Positions 39,833-48,900 of a DNA stretch of 64,000 nt are shown piece after piece; the first letter of the stretch is position 1; each line of letters opens with the position of its first letter. The notes below the pieces were generated by a model. It was not told the origin of the DNA and did no database searches. It saw nothing but the letters and a program-made list of their open reading frames with translations. Source of the stretch: Balanoglossus misakiensis (Eukaryota; Hemichordata); the NCBI GenBank assembly GCA_040954595.2, contig CM082595.2, positions 5,332,001 through 5,396,000 of the forward strand, read 5' to 3'. Made by a program: the position numbers and the translations under genes.

Positions 39833-41546
39833 GTAAGCAATCTTATAAAATAATATATTGTGAAACAGACTACAGAACTAAAAAAGGAAGACTTCGTGGG
39901 GGGAAATGCTGATCAGTTATACGTTACACCTATCATGAAAACAATGATGGGTCATTCGCTCTTCTTTCAGTTTAGCGGTCATGGTAAACGATACCAGTAA
40001 ATTATTGAGTAAATTTTCTCCTGATTTTAATCCGCGCGAACTTTCGGTTTGATGTTCATAATCAGCACCAGTCTCCACCGACATAGATATCATTACCAGT
40101 AACTCGATGGCGACGACATGACGTCACAATCTCATTAGTTGGTTATTTTAAGTGCGCTTGTCGGATATTAATAGCACGTTTGAGCACGGAACGGGTACAC
40201 AATTACATGTCAACAGTTGTCGATGTGTGCTACTTAATACACTGGTCCAGGTGATCGACAGATAGAGTATATTTAGGCCCTATAGCTATTTAAGCCTACA
40301 TCAAAAGTTCCTTTATTTACAAAACATTTTTTGCATGCAATATATTTTCCTAAATGGAGTAACCTGCAGAGAATAAAATAGAAGTCCTATTAACAAAACA
40401 TTGATGCTAATCAATATAGAGAATTGAATGTTAGCACTGTTTCCACGAATACATGTTGCTGTGGTATGAAAAATATTAAACTTCTTTTGGATATTTTCAC
40501 CTAGCTGTCATCCACGAGGAACCTGATTGTCCGCCGGAGATGCCCTTCGTCAACTGTACCCTCAGTCCTTGTGATACTGAACACGTGACTTGTGATGCGC
40601 AGCCGGACGCCGAATGCAGGGCTGACTACTGCGGGGGTTGTGTGGCCAAGTTCTATAACGAGTACGGCCAAGAGCTACACTGTGAAACGGGTTAGCTGAT
40701 TGGATGATTTTTATATGACGCGATTTTCGCACCGATGCTGCGTTGAAAATGTCAAGTATAAGACAAAATTTAACTATGAGAAAAAAATCACGACTTTGAT
40801 TTTCGAGGTGTATACTACCTTAAACCGAAAATATTCTGTTTTAACTGTTTTGATTTTAATATTCGTTTTCCATATTTCAGTGGTGGGAGTGATATGTGAA
40901 AATAAGAATACCACAGTTGGCTGCCAAAACAGCGATCACGTGATGACCATCAAGTATGCAAATTACGGACGTGAATCAGACCAGATCTGTTTGCATCCTT
41001 ATGGTTTGGAACGACTGCACAACAACACGAATTGCATCACCAAGAATTCCACCGATATCATTAGGAACCTTTGCCAAGGCAAAAACAGTTGTCATCCCGA
41101 AGTCAATAATGTGGTGTTCGGGGATCCTTGCTATGGTATTTACAAGTACCTCGAAGTGGATTTCATCTGTGACACAGGTGAGAGAGAGAGAGAGAGAGGG
41201 GGGGGGGGGAGAGAGATAGAAAGAAGTGAGAGATAGAGGGAGGGGAGAGGGCGGACGGAGGGACTAAGGTAGGGAGCAGATGGCGAAAGAGAGGACTGAC
41301 TAAAACCAGCTGAAACTTATAAAATTTTCTTCGAAAGGATCATGAGACGGAAACTTATCGATTCTGAGTGAACTGTTCCCTCTGGAAGTAGAGACCACTG
41401 CCTCGATCCGCTCCCACAGTTCAACACTCGCTTTCGTTTGTTTCTTTGCAGAGGTAGTGAGTGCAGCGCCGGCTGGTGGCAGAAATGTGCCGTTCGGATT
41501 GATTGCGGCCGTTGCGTCTACCCTGACATCAATCATCCGGTGCTGA
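39778..41546 (+). CDS. Secreted/GPI-anchored SUEL (rhamnose-binding) lectin with a CGGC cysteine-rich module, four exons
   Basis: Exons 39778-39832, 40505-40690, 40881-41177 and 41452-41546 join in phase 1 at every junction, giving 210 aa. Residues 1-18 are a signal peptide (MARTYLFVFVLLVVTLCT). Residues 27-78 form a cysteine-rich module with the pattern C-P-x(7)-C-x(4)-PC, ending DYCGGCVAKFYNE..GQELHC; similar CGGC modules occur in secreted invertebrate proteins. Residues 85-178 are a SUEL/galactose-binding lectin domain: eight cysteines, the YGR motif (ANYGRESDQIC), the DPC motif (VFGDPCYG) and KYLEVDFIC. Rhamnose-binding lectins bind L-rhamnose or galactose and act in immunity or fertilisation. 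The last exon adds SAAPAGGRN and a hydrophobic end (VPFGLIAAVASTLTSII) suggesting a GPI signal or short anchor. N-glycosylation sites are present. The ligand is unknown. Confidence 0.85.
39833..40504 (+). other. Lectin gene intron 1
   Basis: 672 bases, no element recognised; acceptor TTTTCACCTAG. Confidence 0.8.
40505..40690 (+). CDS. Lectin gene exon 2, CGGC cysteine-rich module
   Basis: Encodes AVIHEEPDCPPEMPFVNC through YCGGCVAKFYNEYGQELHC. A self-contained phase 1-1 exon; donor GTTAGC is weak but phase and the following exon fit. Confidence 0.83.
40881..41177 (+). CDS. Lectin gene exon 3, SUEL domain
   Basis: The entire lectin domain is in one phase 1-1 exon, acceptor CATATTTCAG, donor GTGAGA. 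Eight cysteines plus the YGR and DPC motifs are all present, so the domain looks intact. Confidence 0.9.
41178..41451 (+). other. Lectin gene intron 3 with GA/G-rich tract
   Basis: Starts with GTGAGAGAGAGAG, a run of about 11 G, then GA-rich sequence to about 41290. This polypurine tract abuts the donor site. Confidence 0.8.
41452..41546 (+). CDS. Lectin gene exon 4, C-terminal tail
   Basis: Acceptor GTTTCTTTGCAG; encodes EVVSAAPAGGRN then VPFGLIAAVASTLTSIIRC and TGA. Small residues before a hydrophobic C-terminus resemble a GPI-attachment signal, though there is a terminal Arg-Cys. Confidence 0.7.
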
Positions 41547-42002
41547 GAGTGCTGTGGTGTTTGACAGGGGCAGCAGTAGCTCTAAACTTGGCAGATGCAT
41601 TATTCAGTACACCAAGTGAGGTTTTATATGGTTTTACTTTTGCAGATCTAGCAACAGTTATCACGGAAAGTAGCGATCCAGCCAATTATAGATTTTCACT
41701 TGTTTCCAGCTGCCCTTTAACATGATTTGTACAAATAATTTTAGCTAATGCAAAGAACAAATAACAATATAATATTTTTTATAACTTCATACAAATAAAA
41801 ATATGATGATTTATATCAGATTACTGACTGAGAACTGACTCTGCTGTATTTTTCCTGATTGGTTTATTTGAATGATTGCAAGTCCCTGATTGGCTGTTTC
41901 CTGCGTGAACACATCCGGTCTGCTTGCTTTCAAACAGCATATACATATTAATTTATGCAAATTACTATCCGCAGTATTTCCTATCAGCAGTCAGTGAATG
42001 GT
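41547..42002. other. 3' UTR of lectin gene and intergenic
   Basis: Holds AATAAA at 41794-41799, 248 bases after the stop, the likely lectin polyadenylation signal. Two TGATTGG (inverted CCAAT) words lie at about 41858 and 41888. Confidence 0.6.
41794..41799 (+). terminator. Polyadenylation signal of the lectin gene
   Basis: AATAAA in an A/T-rich stretch 248 bases after the stop codon. Confidence 0.45.
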
Positions 42003-42458
42003 TAGTCTCGGTTACCCAGACGCCTTTGCTCTTCCGATGCTCTCCAGAAAAGGGTCTGGGGAAATACTATTGAAAGCTTTGTAAAACAAAATGGCCGATG
42101 TCAGGATTTTGATCATCGCCTGATTGGCTGAGCTGTCTGTATGACCCGGGTCACTGCAATAGTTTCGACAATCGTCTACCAAAGATATTTCATATAATTT
42201 CTCCAACAATGCTAACAGAGGACGCCTTTTGCCTTTCGCATCAACCAACAAGTACCGGTCTCTTGATATGAAGATACGACAAATAATCACACATTGTCGA
42301 GAGTCAGTGACCCGGGTCATACTGACAGCTCAGCTAATCAGGCGATGATCAAAATCCTGACATCGGCCATTTTGTTTTACAAAGCTTTCAATAGTATTTC
42401 CCCAGACCCTTTTCTGGAGAGCATCGGAAGAGCAAAGGCATCTGGGTAACCGAGACTA
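42003..42458. mobile_element. Mutator-like MITE with 154-bp terminal inverted repeats
   Basis: The termini TAGTCTCGGTTACCCAGA face each other. The arms 42003-42156 and 42305-42458 match over their whole length with only a few changes. The element is flanked on both sides by GTGAATGGT (41994-42002 and 42459-42467), a perfect 9-bp target duplication. Long inverted repeats with a 9-bp duplication fit the Mutator (MULE) superfamily. It has no coding capacity, and the well-kept arms point to a young insertion. Confidence 0.9.
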
Positions 42459-42627
42459 GTGAATGGTCAGTCTGCCCAGGCAAACATTTGTTTATCAATA
42501 ACTGCGCAACTGATTATGAATAATTAGGTGGTAGCTGCAGCCACGTTTTTTTCTTGTCCACGTTTGCTTTGACTTTCCCAGTGAAAAACTCAAATTTATT
42601 TCCCATTTTCCACTCGTTTCGCGGTAA

Positions 42628-43050
42628 ATGTCGTCAGTTGAGGTAAGTTATGGCTTTTTATGTCTGTAAGTCCATTCTATTTGTTCAGGAAATTTTGTAA
42701 GTATCCTTTGTGGTAAAAGTTTGTTTCGACACGTGTCGGGTTCGGCCCCAACCTAGCCGTTTCGGCCATTTTCAGCGCACCCCATAGCCCAACTAAAATG
42801 GCTCTATTCCTCCCGAAGTACAAAGTCCCGTAGCCGTATTACTGATATGAAACGAGTTTCAAAAATTTTCAAAATTTTTTTTTGAAACTTGTGTATGCCC
42901 CCTCTTAACTTGCATTTTCTAACACTTGCCTTGTCTTTTCAGATCCCAGCTGGACTCCACTTCTTTCAATTGGTCATCAACCATTCAACAGATGGACCTG
43001 AAACGACAAGTGAACACGAGTTAAATTTCAATACTTTGGTTTTGTCATGA
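42628..43050 (+). CDS. Possible two-exon gene for a 40-aa peptide
   Basis: Exon 42628-42642 (ATG TCG TCA GTT GAG) ends at a strong GTAAGT donor. Acceptor TTGTCTTTTCAG at 42942 leads into exon 42943-43050, in phase 0, ending TGA. The peptide starts MSSVEIPAGLHFFQLVINHS and ends NTLVLS. Several AATAAA words at about 43065-43095 follow. Strong splice words and a polyadenylation cluster suggest a transcript. The peptide is unrecognised, so the RNA could be non-coding. Confidence 0.3.
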
Positions 43051-43137
43051 TTTACTAGAAAATGAAATAAAATACAATAAAATAAATAAAATAAATTTAA
43101 ATCCTTGGTGTCTGCTTTTTTGTAAAAAAAAAACACT

Positions 43138-43233
43138 TAGAAATTTTTCAGGCTTTACTCTATACTTTAACATTAAGAAAATTCTAGAAATTTTTTCAGG
43201 CTTTACTCTATACTTTAACATTAAAAAAACTTA
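43138..43233. repeat. 48-bp tandem duplication
   Basis: The unit starting TAGAAATTTTTCAGGCTTTA occurs twice in a row with few changes. Confidence 0.85.
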
Positions 43234-43258
43234 GAGTGTCAAATTGATTTGGTCTTAC

Positions 43259-43335
43259 CTTAAGCAGTACTCTTGGATTTTTCAAACCATCATCTGAGAA
43301 TTGAATTGATTTCACCTTGACTTTAATGCAACTCA
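43259..43335 (-). CDS. Exon-like segment, intact copy (minus strand)
   Basis: On the minus strand the segment has an acceptor (TTCTTTGCATTGCAG) and a donor (AAG|GTAAGACC). Its 77 bases are open in one frame: SCIKVKVKSIQFSDDGLKNP then RVLLK. It would be an internal exon of an unknown gene; no neighbouring exon was identified. Confidence 0.3.
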
Positions 43336-43410
43336 CTGCAATGCAAAGAACAAAATCAGGGTAAGTTTAACAACAATATTAATTACACAAAAAGACTGAT
43401 AACAGTCAAG

Positions 43411-43490
43411 AATTTGACCATTTTCATGAGCTATAACCCATGAAAAACGTCTGAAAATGACAAAATCTCCAAAGTTTGCAAAGTCAAGCC
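43411..43490 (+). repeat. Diverged satellite unit, type D (left edge)
   Basis: Carries TTTTCATGAGCTATAACCCATG, then GAAAAACGTC and AAATGACAAAATC in the same order as the units at 60.6-61.0 kb. It belongs to the array family but lacks the CCATGGTTTTT core. Confidence 0.7.
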
Positions 43491-43524
43491 GATGCCAGTT
43501 GTGTTAATGATAGTGAGATAAAGG

Positions 43525-43526
<2 letters not shown>

Positions 43527-43585
<59 letters not shown>

Positions 43586-43612
43586 TGTGTGTGTTTGTGT
43601 GTGTGTGTGTGT
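43527..43612. repeat. (GT)n microsatellite
   Basis: About 43 GT dinucleotides with two TTTG interruptions. The Cys-Val and Thr-His frames through it are not genes. Confidence 0.97.
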
Positions 43613-43637
43613 CAAATTGAGATTGATACGGTCTTAC

Positions 43638-43709
43638 CTTAAGCAGTACTCTTGGATTCTTCAAACACTTGTCTAAGCATTGAGAAGATTTCACCTTGAC
43701 TTAAACTCA
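43638..43709 (-). pseudogene. Exon-like segment, frameshifted second copy (minus strand)
   Basis: Same acceptor and donor words as 43259-43335, but with a net loss of 5 bases near the acceptor. The conserved frame (KSSQCLDKCLKNPRVLLK) is preceded by stops if the same acceptor is used. It looks like a broken duplicate exon. Confidence 0.3.
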
Positions 43710-43769
43710 CTGCAATGCAAAGAACAAATCAGGGTAAGATTAACAGCAATATTAATTACACAAAAAAGA

Positions 43770-44226
43770 CTGTCGATTTTTTGAAAAAGATCACGGGTTA
43801 TAGCTCATGAAAATCATCCAGAAATGACAATTTTTCGACTTTGCGAAATCTCGAAATTTCGTCGATTTTTGATAAAAATCATGGGTTATAGCTCATGAAA
43901 ATCATCCGAAAATGACGATTTTTCGAGTTTGGGAAATTTCTTTGATTTTTGATAAAAATCACGGGTTATAGCTCATGAAAATCATCCAAAAACGAAAATT
44001 TTTCGACTTTGCGAAATCTCGAAATTTCGTCGATTTTTGATAAAAATCATGGGTTATAGCTCATGAAAATCATCCAAAAACGACAATTTTTCGACTTTGC
44101 GAAATCTCGAAATTTCGTCGATTTTTGAAAAAAATCCTGGGTTATAACTCATGAAAATCATCCAGAAATAACAATTTTTCGACTTTGCGAAATCTCGAAA
44201 TTTCGTCGATTTTTGATAAAAATCAA
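43770..44226 (-). repeat. Satellite array, type C units in minus orientation
   Basis: Five units of about 90 bases in the opposite orientation to the next block. They read GGGTTATAGCTCATGAAAAT, then CATCCAGAAATGACAATTTT and GATTTTTGATAAAAATC. More diverged from one another than the central units. The orientation flips at about 44226. Confidence 0.85.
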
Positions 44227-45960
44227 AAGTCCGTAAAGTCGAAAATTTTTCATTTCTGGTTGATTTTCATGAGCTATAACCCATGGTTTTTCTCAAAAAA
44301 TGACCAAATTTCGAAAATCCGCAAAGTCGAAAAATTGTCATTTCTGGGTGATTTTCATGGGCTATAACCCATGGTTTTTCTCAAAAAATGACAAATTTCG
44401 AAAATCCGCAAAGTCGAAAAATGGTCATTTCTGGGTGATTTTCATGGGCTATAACCCATGGTTTTTCTCAAAAAATGACCAAATTTCGAAAATCCGCAAA
44501 GTCGAAAAATGGTCATTTCTGGGTGATTTTCATGGGCTATAACCCATGGTTTTTCTCAAAAAATGACCAAATTTCGAAAATCCGCAAAGTCGAAAAATTG
44601 TCATTTCTGGGTGATTTTCATGGGCTATAACCCATGGTTTTTCTCAAAAAATGACCAAATTTCGAAAATCCGCAAAGTCGAAAAATTGTCACTTATGGGT
44701 GATTTTCATGGGCTATAACCCATGGTTTTTCTCAAAAAATGACCAAATTTCGAAAATCCGCAAAGTCGAAAAATTGTCATTTCTGGGTGATTTTCATGGG
44801 CTATAACCCATGGTTTTTCTCAAAAAATGACCAAATTTCGAAAATCCGCAAAGTCGAAAAATTGTCATTTCTGGGTGATTTTCATGGGCTATAACCCATG
44901 GTTTTTCTCAAAAAATGACCAAATTTCGAAAATCGGCAAAGTCGAAAAATTGTCATTTCTGGGTGATTTTCATGGGCTATAACCCATGGTTTTTCTCAAA
45001 AAATGACCAAATTTCGAAAATCGGCAAAGTCGAAAAATTGTCACTTATGGGTGATTTTCATGGGCTATAACCCATGGTTTTTCTCAAAAAATGACCAAAT
45101 TTCGAAAATCCGCAAAGTCGAAAAATTGTCATTTCTGGGTGATTTTCATGGGCTATAACCCATGGTTTTTCTCAAAAAATGACCAAATTTCGAAAATCCG
45201 CAAAGTCGAAAAATTGTCATTTCTGGGTGATTTTCATGGGCTATAACCCATGGTTTTTCTCAAAAAATGACCAAATTTCGAAAATCGGCAAAGTCGAAAA
45301 ATTGTCATTTCTGGGTGATTTTCATGGGCTATAACCCATGGTTTTTCTCAAAAAATGACCAAATTTCGAAAATCGGCAAAGTCGAAAAATTGTCACTTAT
45401 GGGTGATTTTCATGGGCTATAACCCATGGTTTTTCTCAAAAAATGACCAAATTTCGAAAATCCGCAAAGTCGAAAAATTGTCATTTCTGGGTGAGTTTCA
45501 TGGGCTATAACCCATGGTTTTTCTCAAAAAATGACCAAATTTCGAAAATCCGCAAAGTCGAAAAATTGTCATTTCTGGGTGATTTTCATGGGCTATAACC
45601 CATGGTTTTTCTCAAAAAATGACCAAATTTCGAAAATCCGCAAAGTCGAAAAATTGTCATTTCTGGGTGATTTTCATGGGCTATAACCCATGGTTTTTCT
45701 CAAAAAATGACCAAATTTCGAAAATCCGCAAAGTCGAAAAATGGTCATTTCTGGTTGATTTTCATGGGCTATAACCCATGGTTTTTCTCAAAAAATGACC
45801 AAATTTCGAAAATCCACAAAGTCGAAAAATTGTCATTTCTGGGTGATTTTCATGGGCTATAACCCATGGTTTTTCTCAAAAAATGACCAAATTTCGAAAA
45901 TCCACAAAGTCGAAAAATTGTCATTTCTGGGTGATTTTCATGGGCTATAACCCATGGTTT
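44227..45960 (+). repeat. Satellite array, type A units in plus orientation
   Basis: About 20 tandem 88-bp units with the A-type words TCTCAAAAAATGACCAAATT and AATCCGCAAAGTCG. Unit variants (CACTTATGGG and ATCGGCAAAG) recur every 351-352 bases, showing a four-unit higher-order repeat. Confidence 0.95.
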
Positions 45961-48900
45961 TTGTCGAAAAACCACCAAATTTCGAAATTTCGCGAAGTCG
46001 AAAAATTGACATTTCTGGACGATTTTCATGAGCTATAACCCATGGTTTTTGTCGAAAAACCACCAAATTTCGAAATTTCACGAAGTCGAAAAATTGACAT
46101 TTCTGGACGATTTTCATGAGCTATAACCCATGGTTTTTGTCGATAAACCACCAAATTTCGAAATTTCGCGAAGTCGAAAAATTGACATTTCTGGACGATT
46201 TTCATGAGCTATAACCCATGGTTTTTGTCGAAAAACCACCAAATTTCGAAATTTCGCGAAGTCGAAAAATTGACATTTCTGGACGATTTTCATGAGCTAT
46301 AACCCATGGTTTTTGTCGAAAAACCACCAAATTTCGAAATTTCGCGAAGTCGAAAAATTGACATTTCTGGACGATTTCCATGAGCTATAACCCATGGTTT
46401 TTGTCGAAAAATCACCAAATTTCGTAATTTCGCGAAGTCGAAAAATTGACATTTCTGGACGATTTTCATGAGCTATAACCCATGGTTTTTGTCGAAAAAT
46501 CACCAAATTTCGAAATTTCGCGAAGTCGAAAAATTGACATTTCTGGACGATTTTCATGAGCTATAACCCATGGTTTTTGTCGAAAAATCACCAAATTTCG
46601 AAATTTCGCGAAGTCGAAAAATTGACATTTCTGGACGATTTTCATGAGCTATAACCCATGGATTTTGTCGAAAAATCACCAAATTTCGAAATTTCGCGAA
46701 GTCGAAAAATTGACATTTCTGGACGATTTTCATGAGCTATAACCCATGGTTTTTGTCGAAAAATCACCAAATTTCGAAATTTCGCGAAGTCGAAAAATTG
46801 ACATTTCTGGACGATTTCCATGAGCTATAACCCATGGTTTTTGTCGAAAAATCACCAAATTTCGTAATTTCGCGAAGTCGAAAAATTGACATTTCTGGAC
46901 GATTTTCATGAGCTATAACCCATGGTTTTTGTCGAAAAATCACCAAATTTCGTAATTTCGCGAAGTCGAAAAATTGACATTTCTGGACGATTTTCATGAG
47001 CTATAACCCATGGTTTTTGTCGAAAAATCACCAAATTTCGAAATTTCGCGAAGTCGAAAAATTGACATTTCTGGACGATTTTCATTAGCTATAACCCATG
47101 GTTTTTGTCGAAAAATCACCAAATTTCGAAATTTCGCGAAGTCGAAAAATTGACATTTCTGGACGATTTTCATGAGCTATTACCCATGGTTTTTGTCGAA
47201 AAATCACCAAATTTCGAAATTTCGCGACGTCGAAAAATTGACATTTCTGGACGATTTTCATGAGCTATAACCCATGGTTTTTGTAGAAAAACCACCACAT
47301 TTCGAAATTTCGCGAAGTCGAAAAATTGACATTTCTGGACGATTTTCCCCATGGTTTTTGGCGAAAAACCCCCAAATTTCGAAATTTCGCGAACTCGAAA
47401 AATTGACATTTCAGGACGATTTTCATGAGCTATAACCCATGGTTTTTGTCGAAAAACCACCAAATTTCGAAATTTCGCGAAGTCGAAAAATTGACATTTC
47501 TGGACGATTTTCATGAGCTATAACCCATGGTTTTTGTCGAAAAACCACCAAATTTCGAAATTTCGCGAAGTCGAAAAATTGACATTTCTGGACGATTTTC
47601 ATGAGCTATAACCCATGGTTTTTGTCGAAAAACCACCAAATTTCGAAATTTCGCGAAGTCGAAAAATTGACATTTCTGGACGATTTTCATGAGCTATAAC
47701 CCATGGTTTTTGTCGAAAAATCACCAAATTTCGAAATTTCGCGAAGTCGAAAAATTGACATTTCTGGACGATTTTCATGAGCTATAACCCATGGTTTTTG
47801 TCGAAAAACCACCAAATTTCGAAATTTCGCGAAGTCGAAAAATTGACATTTCTGGACGATTTTCATGAGCTATAACCCATGGTTTTTGTCGAAAAACCAC
47901 CAAATTTCGAAATTTCGCGAAGTCGAAAAATTGACATTTCTGGACGATTTTCATGAGCTATAACCCATGGTTTTTGTCGAAAAACCACCAAATTTCGAAA
48001 TTTCGCGAAGTCGAAAAATTGACATTTCTGGACGATTTTCATGAGCTATAACCCATGGTTTTTGGCGAAAAATCACCAAATTTCGAAATTTTGCGAAGTC
48101 GAAAAATTGACATTTCTGGACGATTTTCATGAGCTATAACCCATGGTTTTTGGCGAAAAACCACCAAATTTCGAAATTTCGCGAAGTCGAAAAATTGACA
48201 TTTCTGGACGATTTTCATGAGCTATAACCCATGGTTTTTGTCGAAAAACCACCAAATTTCGAAATTTCGCGAAGTCGAAAAATTGACATTTCTGGACGAT
48301 TTTCATGAGCTATAACCCATGGTTTTTGGCGAAAAACCACCAAATTTCGAAATTTCGCGAAGTCGAAAAATTGACATTTCTGGACGATTTTCATGAGCTA
48401 TAACCCATGGTTTTTGGCGAAAAACCACCAAATTTCGAAATTTCGCGAAGTCGAAAAATTGACATTTCTGGACGATTTTCATGAGCTATAACCCATGGTT
48501 TTTGGCGAAAAACCACCAAATTTCGAAATTTCGCGAAGTCGAAAAATTGACATTTCTGGACGATTTTCATGAGCTATAACCCATGGTTTTTGTCGAAAAA
48601 CCACCAAATTTCGAAATTTCGCGAAGTCGAAAAATTGACATTTCTGGACGATTTTCATGAGCTATAACCCATGGTTTTTGTCGAAAAACCACCAAATTTC
48701 GAAATTTCGCGAAGTCGAAAAATTGACATTTCTGGACGATTTTCATGAGCTATAACCCATGGTTTTTGTCGAAAAACCACCAAATTTCGAAATTTCGCGA
48801 AGTCGAAAAATTGACATTTCTGGACGATTTTCATGAGCTATAACCCATGGTTTTTGTCGAAAAACCACCAAATTTCGAAATTTCGCGAAGTCGAAAAATT

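Larger units (their letters stand above)
43237..43760. repeat. Duplicated module beside the satellite array
   Basis: A stretch of about 145 bases starting GTGTCAAATTGA, at about 43237, recurs at about 43610 with scattered changes and a 5-base deletion. Each copy contains an exon-like segment on the minus strand. Between them lie one diverged satellite unit (43411-43490) and a GT run. Confidence 0.8.

Noticed and set aside
39365-40825. Two further TATACTACCTTAA words that look like TTAA-MITE right ends.
   Set aside because: No matching left ends or family core could be found, so they may be chance or heavily decayed.
43431-43694. Frames of repeated Thr-His or Cys-Val.
   Set aside because: Produced by the GT microsatellite; only the flanking exon-like segment was kept.
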